Assembly: GCF_011075055.1 (NCBI RefSeq)
Contig: NC_058146.1
Location: forward strand, 5,332,001-5,396,000
Direction of reading: 5' to 3'
Length of the DNA: 64,000 nucleotides
DNA from: Mangifera indica
Lineage: Eukaryota > Streptophyta > Magnoliopsida > Sapindales > Anacardiaceae
Made by a program: the position numbers and the translations under genes. Of the stretch, positions 24,598 to 37,077 are shown one piece after another (within the stretch, counting starts at the first letter, position 1; every line of letters begins with the position of its first letter). The notes under the pieces were generated by a model. It was not told where the DNA came from. It worked only from the letters and a program-made list of their open reading frames with translations, and did no database searches.

Positions 24598-27500
24598 CTA
24601 GGCTCTGATCAACCCTTTTGAAGCCTTCTCATTTTTCATTATCATATGGAAAGACTTGAGCCGGTCTTCTGCAACAATCTCTCTCAATATATCATCTTCA
24701 ATTTTTTCTGCTTGCCAAAGGGAAGGGTCTAAAAAATCCTCACTGAAAATCATGCAGGACACCCATTCCTTCCATGTTGTCCTACGATACTTGTCTTCCT
24801 CGAGTGTTCCAGTTACCAAGAGCTGATACACATAAACAACCTTCTGTTGACCTGGTCGAAAAGCACGTGCAATGGCCTGCTTTGTCTTGGAAGGATTCCA
24901 CTCTGAATCCAACATAATCACTCGCGAAGCTGCTGTCAAACTAATGCCTTCAGCACATGCTGTAATTGAAGCAATCAATACCCTTGAAGGCCCACCAGGT
25001 TCCTCAAACTTATCCATTATTCTTCCTCGTTCAAACAGCTCTAGGTCCCCTGTGAGGACCAAAATTTCTTTACCATGCTGCCACCGAAAGACGATCTGCA
25101 ATAGTTCCGAAAACAAATTGATAGGTGCAATGTTGTGGCAAAAAATCAGGACCTTCTCTTGCTTGACAATTCGATACACAAGATTTAGAACAAACATCAC
25201 TTTGGACCCTTTTCTAAAATCATGTTTGTACTTCTCAATCTCCAGCAGTTCTTTGGGAGTAAAAAATTTATTAGCACAATTTGTAGTTTTCACCAACCAA
25301 GGATGTATTGATGCAAGGGTTATCAAAAGCTCCAACTCAAGGGGATATCCATTGTAAACCTCCATAATATTCTTAAGTTTCGATAAAACCTCATGTTGTA
25401 CATCTGTTGGATTCATCATTAAGGTGTAAATTTGTAAACCGGGGAGATCTTCAGAACCTACACCTTCATACACATCGATAAATCCACTTGTGATATTTTT
25501 CAACATGTTTAAACCTTGCATCCTTTCTTCTCCAATGTCCGAATCAATCTTTCTTGCAATGGTATCTATGAAGAACTTTCTTGCACGGGATTCCAATAGA
25601 TGGCGGGCCTTCTTCTTCTCTTTTCTCCTTTTGAATTTTGGGTCTAATTCACTCAGCACTTCATTAATAAACTTCGGCCGGGCCAAGCAGAGGGTGTTGA
25701 AATACTCACAGAAGTTGTTCTGAAATAACGTACCTGACAGCAATATTCTCAGGTCTGTTTCAACTTTCATCAGCACCTTCCTTAATCTTGATTTAGTGCT
25801 TCTGGGATTGTGCCCTTCATCTAGAATCAGGATCCCTGGACTGTCCCGCAGCACTTTAGCCATATATTTTCTGTGTGCAAAGTTTGAATCTTCTCGCATT
25901 AGTGTTAGAAACGAAGTGTAACCCATGACAAGAACGCTGGGTTGTGCATGCCACTTCTGTATTTTCTCTAAGCAATCTAGAACATGCATAACATCTAAAG
26001 TGGGGGCTGGAACTCCCCGGAATGACCTTACCCTTTTTGGCTTGAAGACTCTATATGTCCTACGGCCATGGATTAGATGAACTGGTATAGGAACTTTCCA
26101 CTTATTAAATTCTTTGTACCAAGTATAAAGAGTTGTCTTTGGGGCAAGAACCAAAGGCCGCTTTCCTGGGAATAACTTCAAGTAACTAACAAGGAATGCA
26201 ATAACAAGAAAAGTTTTTCCAGCTCCAGGAGAATGAGAAATAACACATCCACCAGTTTTCTTAGATGCTGGTTCCATAAGCGCTGGCTCCACAGACCCAG
26301 CAATATTTCTCCATAGAAATTCAAAAGCCTTTTTCTGATGAAAATGCAGTTTCGTCTTAAGTTCAGGAATTAAGCCCCACACATTGTCATTCTCTTCTGA
26401 CAAGGAGAATTCAGAGAAATCCTGGCTGCAGATAATATTCAGGCCTTCATCTTCAACAGGCTTGTGCTCTGAATTTTCTTCATACAACATCTTATTGTCA
26501 GTTTCCCAGATTTTGTGTTGCATCTAGTGAAGGAAAGGAAAAAAGGTATAAGACATCTATTTGGAGCTATACAATTAGATACTGCCAACATCATAAAAAT
26601 TCAAGCTGAATTCAAAGGAGATGAACCCAGAATTAGTCAGTTCCAACCAGAAACATAGCCCACATGTCAATCAAATTTGAAAGCCATTAGCCATCACAGA
26701 CACACACACAAAATTAAGGGTTTAGGAAGATTGATAAGTCAATTCAAAAACCATGCACCATGTATTTAAGAGTGTTTGACAGAATTTGTAATTATTAAAA
26801 CTAGAATTGCTTTTCTTCCACCCATGTTTTGCTAATGTGGTATTATGAGGATATCAGAAGACAACCAGTGTCCATTTAGAGGGAAACTAATTATCCCAAT
26901 TGGTATACAGTGAAAAACAAAAGATGTATTCTTGGGCTGCAAAGCTGACTTACAAAGGGTGGTGCAACATATTTTATTTCCGTGAGCACGAAACCACACA
27001 TGATACAACAAATTCCAAGTTCTTCATCTAATCTGTATTTGTGTTGGCAACCTTCACTTGATTTTTCCAGAGTCTCAGCTGGCTCTCCAGCTTTTGAACC
27101 CTGAAAATGATTATCAAACTGGATGAGTGATGCAGCCAGAACAGCTGACCACATTTCATCTATGAGCCACGAAAAAAAAAAAAATCAAATCGGAAACAGA
27201 CATAGTATGTCAAGTGTTTGAAGTTGTGTGATGTAGAAAGATTGAGAGAGACAGAGAGAGAGAGAGAAGAGAGCACATCAGCGAGGGTTCACATAAACTT
27301 ACAATAAGATTATGACAAAAAATCAGTTGAAACAGTTATACCTCATTGTCCTCAAGGATATAAGCTGATGCCATGGATAATTCCATTTCTTTCCATAAAA
27401 GTTCATTTTCTGAAATTTCTCCATCGTCTTCGCTTGAGGATTGCTCCATTTCTGATTGTTCCATTTCCATCATTTGCTTTTGGAAGTTTGTTGCCTTAAA

Positions 27501-29699
27501 TCCATTCCACTGGTCAATAATATCCGGTTCTTCATTTGTCTTTGTGGATTCAATATTCTTCATTAATGAATTTATTAGTCTACTGTATGCTCCAGCACTT
27601 AAGGTTGTTTTTTTGTACACCTTTTTTTCACAACATTCACCTTCTTTTGAACTTCTTGGAAGAAACCTGTTGGTTTGGACTTTCTTGTTGGATGGTTTTC
27701 CCCATGACTTACTTTCAAATCCCATATCTTCTACCTCAGAGACATTTTTACTTAGCATTTTCTTGTTGGGGGTTCTTTCTCCCCACCATCCATCAAATTC
27801 TGGATCTTCTAACTCGGGCATATCCCTCCTCTGCACTGAGCAGGTACCTTTCAAATAATACTTAGGAGTTTCATCAATCTCTCCTGAATGATTTTCAGGA
27901 TTTTTGCTAGGGCTATTATGCTGATAAAAGGCTAATGGATCACTTTCAGTAGGCACAGGAACAATAGCAAGTTCTGTATTATGTTCCTTTTTATAGGAGT
28001 TACTGGATTTCATCTCCCTAAATTTGTTCTTGCTCTTCTTTTTAGGAAGATTTCTTGTGTCACTCTCCATATTCACCTCTAAACAATTTGAATGCACCCC
28101 TAACAAGTATGGTAATGGTAAGTACAGATCTTCTTCTTTCCATTTGTCAGGCTTATACGGCCATTGGCGAACCCAGCCAGTGTCTGCGTCTGGGGGAATA
28201 TCACCACCAAAAAATCGCTCAGGTTGTACATTTCGACGCTTGGAACGCCGCAGGTTCATAACATCACAGGGTGGCACTGGTCCAGCTTCTTGCACACTAC
28301 AATCAGGATTGACCGGTTTAGTAACAGTTTGAATAAACTGAACCACATGTGCTGTTAAAATGCCATCCTGAAATTTGAAATTTATAGCATTTAGATGTTT
28401 ATCTGAGTTTGGTGCAAAGTTTTCTTCATCACCATCCAAAACTTGATAGACCATTTTGTTTTTCACAGATCTAATATCAAAGGAAGTCTCCTTCAAAACT
28501 GATGCAACAAGTAAACATGAAATATCAGATGAAAATTTCCCCAGCAGCAACTTAGATCTTTGCAACAAAGAGCAGTTCTCAGAGAAATCCCACCGGTAGT
28601 GTTGATCTTCACAAGCTTCTTTTCCAAGCTTTTGGAGGATGGTTATTTGATCGATTCCTACCTGTTTACAATCTTTACTAAGAGTTCCTCTCTCAAAACC
28701 AAGATGACCTTGGTTGACATATAATTTAACATAAAACTGGCATAAACATTGATCTCCATGAGGCTTTCTCTCAATAGAACTTATGTTAGCATCAAGCCAC
28801 ACCTATAGTAGAAAGAGAATTAAGAGATCCAACTTAGTCAGGGTAATTATGACATTCAAACAAAGCAAATATTGTTAAACCAAACATCAATGTCTAACAA
28901 AAGTAATTTAAACATTTATGTGACTTACATGATCTTTATTTTCTTCTTCTGAATTATATTCATTTTCAGTGGCTGAAAGCACGCATACATCAACTCCAGG
29001 CCTCAAAAAGCAAGTGCAGTCAGATAAAGTTGCTTTCCTTGATTTTATTCGAAGATTTGAGAATGGACGTTTCTCCTCAACCAGAGTTTGGTTATCAGTG
29101 AGATGCATGGTCACAATCCCATCCTCAATTCTTATGAATTCCACAGGTTGCCATGAATCATGAAAAAATGCCTCAAAAGCTATTGTATTAAAAAAAAAAA
29201 ATAGTCATCTGGTGTATAATCATGCAGGAACAGGGAAAAAATGAAAAATTCATTATTTCACTGATTTCCTATAGCAACTGAAACAAGTTCATTGTGTTAA
29301 ATTTTAGCTTTTGAAACGGTTTCAGTTATGTTTCAGATTACTTAGATGAATAAAGATACTTTCAAGGTTTAAGACTAACTGCAACAAAACAATTAACTTG
29401 GTAACACGATGATTCCATCTTGCCTGAAAAATTTAGGCATTCAGTTGCAATGGCAACATAATCTATCACAGTTCGGATTTTGCAAATGGCAGGTACATAT
29501 CAAGGTATTCAAAAACCAATTAATTTCCATAGCCAAAGTCATTATATCTAATCAAACAGCCAAACAATGCAATCATTCAACCGGTTAGGTTGTTACCAAA
29601 GACCAAATTATACCATTAGTTGGTGTGGAGGTGAAAATGCTTACGATAATCGCCAAATGCATGCTTGGATTGATATAAATTCCTCCTCCTCTTCAGCAT
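24598..29699 (-). CDS. CLSY1: CLASSY1/2-type SNF2 chromatin remodeller (RdDM)
   Basis: Exons on the minus strand: 29645-29699, 28929-29179, 27342-28802, 26954-27100, 24598-26523. Phases join exactly, giving 1279 residues (Arabidopsis CLSY1 is about 1256). The N-terminal part carries MLKRRRNLYQSKHAFGDY, then PFEAF..SWQPVEFIRIEDG and LRIKSRKATLSDCTCFLRPG. A basic LRRSKRRNVQPERF motif and a KKTTLSAGAYSRLI segment lie in exon 3. Exon 4 encodes a Cys-rich finger (CQHKYRLDEELGICCIMCG). Exon 5 is the SNF2 ATPase: GAGKT (738-742), DEGH (873-876), LSGTLFQNN, and QAIARAFRPGQQ (motif VI). Known role: the CLSY1/2 pair recruits Pol IV with SHH1 to make 24-nt siRNA precursors for DNA methylation. A non-coding first exon probably ends at 31223, with an intron reaching 29735. 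That intron is inferred from splice consensus. CLSY1 versus CLSY2 cannot be separated here. Confidence 0.95.
27237..27272. repeat. GA microsatellite in CLASSY intron 3
   Basis: GAGAGA-rich run between coding exons 3 and 4 of the CLASSY gene. It lies inside the intron and has no coding effect. Confidence 0.6.
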
Positions 29700-30299
29700 T
29701 GATAATCCAATAGGCTTAATCTCTTCAAAATCTCCTGTATTATTTTAATATATTAAAGTCACATATTGGCAACCCAGAGCACGAGGCACATTAATAATAT
29801 CTGAAATGGAGGGTCTGTTTTAAATGATTGGGAACATAAGGCACCAAAAAACTGAAGACCCTAGACCTTATTGTGCTCTAAGCAATAAGACTGTCAATCA
29901 AATCATCATATTAGCATTTATCACCCACTTTAAAATTTGCTTTAGTCTAATTTCTTATGAAAGGAAAAAGAAATGCTGAAGGCATTGGATCGGTAATTGA
30001 GCCTGCTTCACTATCATTCCGTATACAAGCATGGCATTGCTAAGGTCAACCTCCACATGCCAAATGCAAAGTGAGGCCCATTGTTACAATTATAGTGTTA
30101 GTTTGTCCGTACCCAACACTCATGAATATCATTAGCATGCTCTGTCAAATAGCTTGACCAGGAATTGACCAGCAAGCCACATGAGAAATTGTGGTCCAAG
30201 AATTAAGCCATTGTCATAAGACTGAGTTGTATTCTGTTTTTGGTTACGATGAGAAAATCCTCTCACTATCAGTTTGCCATATATGAAACTGTTGTCAAG

Positions 30300-30600
30300 A
30301 ATCAAAGGGATTATCATAAGACTTAGTTTCCTGCCGTGACATAATTAATCCATTATTAGAATACCAAAATACATACATTAACCTCACAAGACATGCACCA
30401 CGCAAGCCGGAGAGACAAGATGACAGTAGGATTTGAACCCAAGATAAACAAACTCGTTTTTCATGACCATAGGATTTGAAGCCACATAAATAACCCATTT
30501 TTTTTATTACAGCAGGATTTGAACCAGCATTAAAGAACTCATGTTTTATGAATTCCTTAAGGTTTATCCTACTAACCATCTTGCTATCTCGAGCAAAACT
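30300..30600 (-). mobile_element. tRNA-derived SINE-like element in the presumed CLASSY 5' intron
   Basis: On the minus strand an A-box-like TAGCAAGATGG (30576-30586) is followed about 50 bp later by the B box GGTTCAAATCC (30515-30525). That spacing is typical of an internal Pol III promoter. Two further B-box copies follow at 43 bp steps. Element ends and target duplication were not found, so limits are approximate. It lies upstream of the CLASSY coding exons, on the same strand. Confidence 0.5.
30422..30550 (-). repeat. Three tandem 43 bp units, each with a Pol III B-box-like core
   Basis: The plus-strand core GGATTTGAA(C/G)CC occurs at 30429, 30472 and 30515, an exact 43 bp period. On the minus strand the cores read GGTTCAAATCC (30515-30525 and 30429-30439) and GGCTTCAAATCC (30472), close to the tRNA B-box consensus GGTTCRANTCC. 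Each unit also shares a 'gag/ggTTnnTTnAtG' context. See the tRNA-like head entry directly upstream on the minus strand. Confidence 0.75.
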
Positions 30601-31222
30601 CAATTTTTCATTCTCCCTTTCTCTGTATTCTTATCAGCCTTAAACTGTAGAAATAAACAAATAACCATAAAATTCGAGCTACTATTAAGATATAATACAG
30701 ATTATGCTCTGTTACATTTGTTCCAAAGCAGAATCTGTTACTCCACAGTCCAACCAGAAACCATAGCCATTCATATTAGTTTGCACCTAATTTCTTGTTA
30801 ACGGTTATTTGATTTATGTTTTTCTTAAAGGAAAAATCAAATTACCAAACAGAGAAAGATGCAGTAGTAACCACAAAAATGTGCTGGTTAGCTGTAGGTT
30901 TTAAGACATTCGTGATTCAACCACCAGAAAAATCACATAAGAGTATAATTTTACTTGAAAAGGAAAACAATGCAGTGAATGATGTCACCACAACCCCACG
31001 ATATACCAGCTAAAATTGAATGATCAACACCAACAACAACACACAAAAAAGGATGATCAAATTGAAGTTTAAAATAAGAAAAAAAAAATACAAATACACA
31101 GCCTCAGTATTTCAAAAACATCCAAGTTGATGATCCAAGTAATAAACTAAAATAACATGTTGAGAATCCATATCATCAAAGCAAATGCAAAAAAAAAGAT
31201 AAAGAGCTCTCGATGATTTCAC

Positions 31223-32824
31223 CTGAAAATAGCTTCTGGGTATGAAAGAAAATCCAGATTCCGATGAGACTTAAGCTGAAAACGAAGAATGAAAGATTAC
31301 AAATTTAATGAGCATTCATAAAGAAGGGAGAGAAAAAAATAAAAGTGAGCGAGCGTTAAAGAGGGAGAGCCACAGACAGTAAGCAGAGCAGTCAATGGGA
31401 ATCTTGGGTTGTGTGAAGAGCTTGTGCATGAGTTAGAAGTGTTGGTCGCTAAAGTGAGTTCTGCTGTAAATGCGAGGTGAGGTGAGGTGAGGTAAATAAA
31501 TGATGATGGGAGAAAGAAATGGACGGCTGAGATTGATGACAATAGAAGGGAGATATGTTCTGTGGCAGCCACGTACTCTGGTGCGAAATTTGATACTTAG
31601 ATTACATTCAGGTTGAACACGTGAGACTAGTTACCAAAAATGACCACTTCTGCTATTGGTGTCGGAGTTGGATCCATCGCCAAAAGCAGAGCCATAAAAC
31701 TGCTCATGGATCCCTTCCACATTCTTTCCAACCAAGGAAATAGGAGGAATTGCAAAGCAAATATAATCAAGACTTTTAAAAGAAAATTATGATTTTATTC
31801 CTGATTTTAAAGAACAGTCACAGTTAGTTGGAAAACCGTCTTCAGACCTAAATTGGATTTAAGCAAGTAAATTGAAACATTGAACCGGATAAAAAACTTG
31901 GGTTTGATTCAATCAACAAAAAAAATCAATTTTTTTTTTTTAAATTCGTTATTTAAACTAAAACCACGGTTTCATTTCTCCATGTTAATCATATATATAT
32001 ATAAAAATAAAATTAAAATATCCTAAATCTGACCTCTGATTAGACCGTCACAAAGTTACTGTTCAATAGGATATTGGGAATCCCTTCCAGATAATGTCTT
32101 TCAAGTTGTTTCTGAATGGAGTAAAAGATATTGAAGTGAATCATTGTTGAATTTATTCTGAGAGCTGTAACAGTTATTGCCTGATAAAACTCTCAACTAC
32201 CTCATTTCTTATCTCCATCTTTGCGCATTCTTCTCACTTGTCACTTCTGATAATTAGAGTTAGCTGTTGGGCATATTATTAGATTAGGATTTATTCATTC
32301 CATCTTGTATTTAATTTGTCTTACCATGATGTTAAAACATTATTTGTTGAGTTAATTTTTGGTTAAATTTCTAAACATAATGCTATGGCATCCATTGCAA
32401 CAACAAAACCAAGCAAGCAGAAACGCCACTATTCAATAACAGATCAAATAGACAACAGATTAACAAAAACCAGAAACTCAGAATTTGTATCCAGTATGGA
32501 ATATATTGAAATCTTTTAACTTTTGAACAGGATTATAATATAAACTGAGTACTTCTGTATTTGCAACAAAGAATTTTGCAACTAAATCATTTGTAACTGA
32601 TATAAGCAACATCCAACCCCCCACCCATGATGGTGCTGAAACAAGTATAATGGCTCCATTGTGTAATCTAAAACCTAAAGAGTGTAAGCTCTTTAAGCAG
32701 TCAGTTCACAAAGTTCATCTGGGACCAAGATCATCAGGACCTACTTTAGACTTACTAATTGTTGATGACCAACTGAGACATTAAAACTTGATCAGCTGCA
32801 ATGTTTAATTAAACTGGGGTGTCT
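31223..32824. other. CLASSY promoter region and spacer to DREB2
   Basis: Includes a GAGGT tandem run near 31478-31494. Possible short upstream frames exist on the minus strand (31297-31572), but no protein family is recognisable. No transposon ends were recognised. DREB2 3' sequence occupies the upper end. Confidence 0.4.
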
Positions 32825-33826
32825 TCAAAACCCAAAGTCATTGCTATCCTCTTGTTCCAGGAATTGAAGGACGTAATCTGAAGCTCCCTGCTCCGTATGG
32901 AAGCCACCAGTCATATTCCCATATTGATTTGGCAGCTGGTAAGACAATTCTGACGATTTCTCATCTGGGATATGGCCAAGTAGTTCTAGTTGATCAAGAG
33001 TGTCAAAACTCGTCTCAACCTTTGGTTCGGGGATGCAAAGAGGATTTCTATCTAACATATTCAACAGCTCATTCACATCGAACATCTCCTCCATTGACAT
33101 ATTTGGCCATTCTTCATTGTCCATCCAACTGTTGTCTTCTAGATTCAAAGGTTCTTCCTTAAATTCCGATTGGGAGGCACAAGTGGCACCCAAAGCAGCC
33201 TCATCTCTCACTTCTGGGTTCCTATCATACTGTTCATCATCCAAGGGCTCATCTTTAGTTTTGGGTTTCTCTGGACTACTAGACAATTTGACTTCAGGAG
33301 CAGTATTAATTCCAGATTCAGCTTCCCTAACATCGTTCCTCAATTTAGAATCCTCAACCTCAGACCGATTAGATGTCGTTGTGGATTCAGAATCTTTCAA
33401 ATACTCATTTGAGTTGGAAACGTCTGGCAAATTAATTCGGGCAGCAGAACCATACATTGCCCTGGCAGCTTCATCATAAGCAAGAGCAGCCTCAACAGCA
33501 GTGGGAAAAGTACCAAGCCACAGCCTCTTTCCCCTGTTCGGCTGCCTTATCTCTGCAACCCACTTGCCCCAAGTCCTCTGCCTCACACCTCTATAATTAC
33601 ACCTTGCATTTTCCGGCCCTCCTTTGCCTTTCATACAGCCCTTCTTCGAGCCCTTCGCAGGGACTTTTCGCAATGTTTTATTCTCACTATCATAGGACTC
33701 GAGAATGGCATTATGTTTCTTCCATTTTGCGAGTGTCTCGGCCACGTTAACGCCGTCTCTTCGCTTCCTTTTCCTGGATAAATCAATGGCCAACATATTA
33801 GAACCTTGATTATGGCAAACACCCAT
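32825..33826 (-). CDS. DREB2-type AP2/ERF transcription factor
   Basis: 333 residues from the ATG at 33824-33826. A basic nuclear signal SRKRKRRDG (17-25) is followed by the DREB2 signature [20 protein letters not shown] (54-73). The AP2 domain spans about 77-135 ([17 protein letters not shown] ... WLGTF ... [11 protein letters not shown]). Then comes a Ser/Thr-rich stretch [14 protein letters not shown] (146-159) at the place of the DREB2A negative regulatory region. The acidic C-terminus ([18 protein letters not shown]) is a likely activation domain. Known role: binds DRE/CRT promoters in drought and heat responses. The E19 position of the AP2 domain is Gln (IRQPN) rather than the more usual Glu. 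The frame is open to 33895, but an acceptor AG at 33860-33861 and a donor at 34081-34080 indicate a 5' untranslated intron, supporting the inner ATG. Confidence 0.95.
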   Translation of the reverse strand: MGVCHNQGSNMLAIDLSRKRKRRDGVNVAETLAKWKKHNAILESYDSENKTLRKVPAKGSKKGCMKGKGGPENARCNYRGVRQRTWGKWVAEIRQPNRGKRLWLGTFPTAVEAALAYDEAARAMYGSAARINLPDVSNSNEYLKDSESTTTSNRSEVEDSKLRNDVREAESGINTAPEVKLSSSPEKPKTKDEPLDDEQYDRNPEVRDEAALGATCASQSEFKEEPLNLEDNSWMDNEEWPNMSMEEMFDVNELLNMLDRNPLCIPEPKVETSFDTLDQLELLGHIPDEKSSELSYQLPNQYGNMTGGFHTEQGASDYVLQFLEQEDSNDFGF

Positions 33827-34288
33827 CTTCACAAACTTCAACAATACCTCAATCACGGTCTGCACGATGTAATTACAAAAACATACATAATTCAAAACTA
33901 GACTTCAACTCTTGGTATTAGATTCAGTAGGAATATGAGATTTCCTTCTAATTTTAGAAAGATTACTTCACCTCCAGAAAACCCAAAAAAAATAAAAAAC
34001 AAAACCCTAAAAAATTCAAACACCTACTTCAGAAACCCTCGAAGCAACGAAAATAAAAACAAGTAAATATTAATAACATACCTCACACAACTACTTTGTA
34101 GCGTCATACGAAAAGCAGGAGAAGAAACTGTTCCTGAAATTTGTGTAGTAGTAGAGTTCGTTTTCACCGGAAACGTTATCGTTTTGCGAATTTGCTAAAG
34201 AGCCTTTCGAAGCTTTGTCGATCTGGCTTTCGAGATCGTCTGTTTCACTAAGGAATGAGAAAACTTTACATCGATGACCCGTGAGGGG

Positions 34289-34296
34289 TATTTATA
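34289..34296 (-). promoter_or_regulatory. TATA box of the DREB2 gene
   Basis: TATAAATA on the minus strand, followed downstream by the presumed non-coding first exon (about 34260-34082). Spacing to the HSE upstream is typical of a stress promoter. Confidence 0.6.
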
Positions 34297-34412
34297 GATA
34301 TCTTTCTAGATATTTCTGATAATATATTTCTTGAACACTGATGTGATGACGTGGTCTTTTTCTAGTCGTATCGTGGCGCTTCGGTCACCGTACATTTGGC
34401 AGGTGTCGTCGC

Positions 34413-34425
34413 GAAGATTCTCGAA
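34413..34425. promoter_or_regulatory. Perfect three-unit heat shock element upstream of DREB2
   Basis: GAAGATTCTCGAA is an exact nGAAnnTTCnnGAAn array, the binding site of trimeric heat shock factors. It lies about 120 bp upstream of the TATA box. HsfA1 activation of DREB2 genes is established in Arabidopsis, so heat induction is the expected behaviour here. A TGACGTGG (bZIP/ABRE-like) core sits nearby at about 34348-34355. Confidence 0.65.
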
Positions 34426-34439
34426 GCACTAACTGTCAC

Positions 34440-37077
34440 TTTTGGAATTCTCTTTTTCTACCTAACTAAATTACTGTTTTACCCTCTATGTTTAATTGGA
34501 TCCTCGATTCTGCCACTATTACTGACAAGTGACAGTTGGAAGTGAACGGTTTGAATCCTTATCTTACCTGCAAATTTGCGAATGTAAAAAGAGATTAATG
34601 ATCAATTTTCTTTAAATTTTTTATCAATCAGGAATAATTTTTATTTTAAAATATACTAAAATAAAATAAAAGTTTTCTTTGTTAAATTTTAATGAGAGGT
34701 AATGAGTTTTTAACCCTTCATTAATGATAAAAAAATTAGTGTTTTACCTCCACTAGTTTCATTTGTGATTTAAGTTTGTTTTAAATAAAAAATAATTTAA
34801 TTTAATTTAAATTTATGATTCAAATTAATAATTAAAATATATGATTTTGATTCATAATTTATTTATAAAATAAAATCATTTTTTCATTATTTGAGCAGAA
34901 TGAATTTAATTTATTAATAATTCATAAATTTAAATTATGAATTTAAATCATTAATTTAAATTTAATTTAATTTAAAAAATAAATCAAATATTTAAGTCAT
35001 CTAAATTTTTTTATTTAAATTTAAATTAAATAAATTCGAATAAATTTAAATGAAACTACACTGATTTTTAAGACCAGATTAGATCAGTCTGGATCCAGTT
35101 CTAATTGTGCCTGCCACTGCATGGGACAATGGGCGGATGTGGATACACTTACTTAAGCGTGCTGGAAAGTAAACAGAATCAAAGCTTATCCGAATCTCGT
35201 TTTCCAAGGAAAGAGTTTATTCGGATTTATTAAATAATGCCTTTTCGACTGCATGTAAAAATCAGGAGACCAGCACATCATGCATGACGTGGCATCTGTA
35301 GAAGTCATTGATGAGGTGTTGGACGAAATGAAGAAAAAGTCAAATGGTCAACGCGGTGGGAGCTGCCTTCTGACCGAACAACTCAAGTTGCCCAAAGCAG
35401 AGGACTTATCTTTATATCTATGTTTGCCATTTTCTGTTGAGGTTTCAGCTTCGTTCTTGTAAGATTTTCAAGTACTCAGTTAATGAGCTCAGAATTTCAT
35501 GAGAAACATCAACCCCCTGTTGACGATTTTTTGTTTTTTTAAAATAAATAAATAAATAAAATTAAAAATTTACAAATGTAATAAAAATTAGAACATATGA
35601 TTTTTTGTTTACTTGAAAACAACTTTTCCAATTATTGGGAGTAAGATTTTTTCTATACCAATTAAAAGTATGTAATATGGAGGCTAGCACAAGAACGACA
35701 CTATGATATAGGATAATTTCGTTATTTATAGTATCACTTATCAATATAGATGAATCGAAATAAAATAAGTACATAAGACATGAAAGATTTTTTAATATAG
35801 TTTGGTTTGTAACTACGAAACCCATGTCCACGAATATTATATTTATCTTTAAAATAACATTTCAGTAGAGTTTATGTAATCGTTACATTCTCTTTGGGTC
35901 CTATGAGAGGTTTTTTCTCCTGCAACCTCTTATCCCTTGGGCATGGATTTCATGTATTATGGATTTAATTATATAATAAATTTATATTTATTATTTATGT
36001 ATATAATTTTATGGATGAATAGATACCCTATAAAATTTGTAGAAACTAAAATTGGAATAAGCCAATTCCTAGAAATAAGAACTGAAACTTGAACCGACTA
36101 TATAGGTTTTGGGTAGATTCCAATACCTATCTGAAACCTGTAATAATATATATGTATCTATCAAGGAAAACAAGTGGCTGGAACTAGGAGGAAGGTAGCA
36201 GTTTTCAACAACAAGAAACAACTTAAGCCAACAGCTTTACAACACAAGTAAAAAACAAAACAATACCCAGAAACAAACAGAAACAAAAGAGACAATCACA
36301 TACCGACAGAAACAATTTTGATGAAAGCAAGTGGCTGTGTAGCAATCGGATGGGAAAGGAATAAAAAATCTCAAGAAAGGAAGCGACGGCTGGGGAAGCA
36401 AAAGGAATTAAGTTAAGGGAGTTTTTTTTCTCTTTTTAAAATAACTGGGTAGATTCTGGTCCCTTCATTAATTGGGTTGGTTCTGGATCAGTTTCGATTT
36501 TGATAGTAAAGAACTGGAACGAGTCTCGAAATTTGTAGGTTCCTTTGATTTAATACCTAAAACCTACTTTATTTTCTTTGGTTTTGGATCAAAATTGAAA
36601 CTAAACATCAGATGCCCTACGGTTTCAATTCTGGTTTCAAATGGGTAATTTGCTTACCCTATATAATGTTATTATAAAATTATCTAATCCGATGAAACTA
36701 AGGCCCATGAGGATTTCAAAATAACAAATACATTAGCAGAATCTGGAATTTTGTATTGACGGCACAATAACACTATTCAAAAAACTGAAATTTTATCTTT
36801 CACTGTAGGAAAAACATACATCTGTAAAACGAAGAAACGTGGCTGGTATTTAACTGAATTGAATGATGTGCTCACTGTTGCAACGATGGCGGCATCTTCT
36901 CTAGACCCACTTCATCTATCAAAAAGAACATGCAAAAAATACAAAAGCAATAACTATTTCCCCAAATGCAGGGAAAGAAAACAACACTGAAACAAAATAA
37001 GACTACCCTTCTTGTAAATGGGCTTATGAATTTCAATATAATTATGAATTATAGTAATTGACTTGCTGATCGTCTTT
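34440..37077. other. Spacer between DREB2 and laccase
   Basis: 34600-35060 is extremely AT-rich with TTTAAATTTAAA-like palindromes. A 60-codon frame at 35280-35462 is unrecognised. Near 35780-35835, 'tttaatatagtttggtt ... cccatgtccacgaa' resembles the conserved LTR motif of plant Copia elements, as does 43590-43620; both are decayed. 36000-36665 shows weakly inverted ends (TACCCTAT/ATAGGGTA context) and may be another decayed DNA element. No gene is supported. Confidence 0.4.

Larger units (their letters stand above)
29735..31222 (-). other. Presumed 5' untranslated intron of CLASSY
   Basis: The donor TTTTCAG|GTGAAATC at 31223/31222 and the acceptor ATACAG|GAG before 29734 are the best consensus sites flanking the CLASSY start. 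The interval contains the SINE-like element and no other coding signal. Without transcripts this remains inference. Confidence 0.45.

Noticed and set aside
27373..28358. Several plus-strand frames over CLASSY exon 3
   Set aside because: Antisense shadows of the long coding exon, which has strong homology on the minus strand.
31297..31572. 91-codon minus-strand frame upstream of CLASSY as a possible uORF
   Set aside because: Serine/leucine-rich pyrimidine-strand translation typical of plant 5' untranslated DNA; the transcription start is unknown.
31639..31780. Short plus-strand frame starting MTTSAIGVGVGSIAKSRAI
   Set aside because: Under 50 codons in the CLASSY upstream region; the antisense is equally open, so coding cannot be decided.
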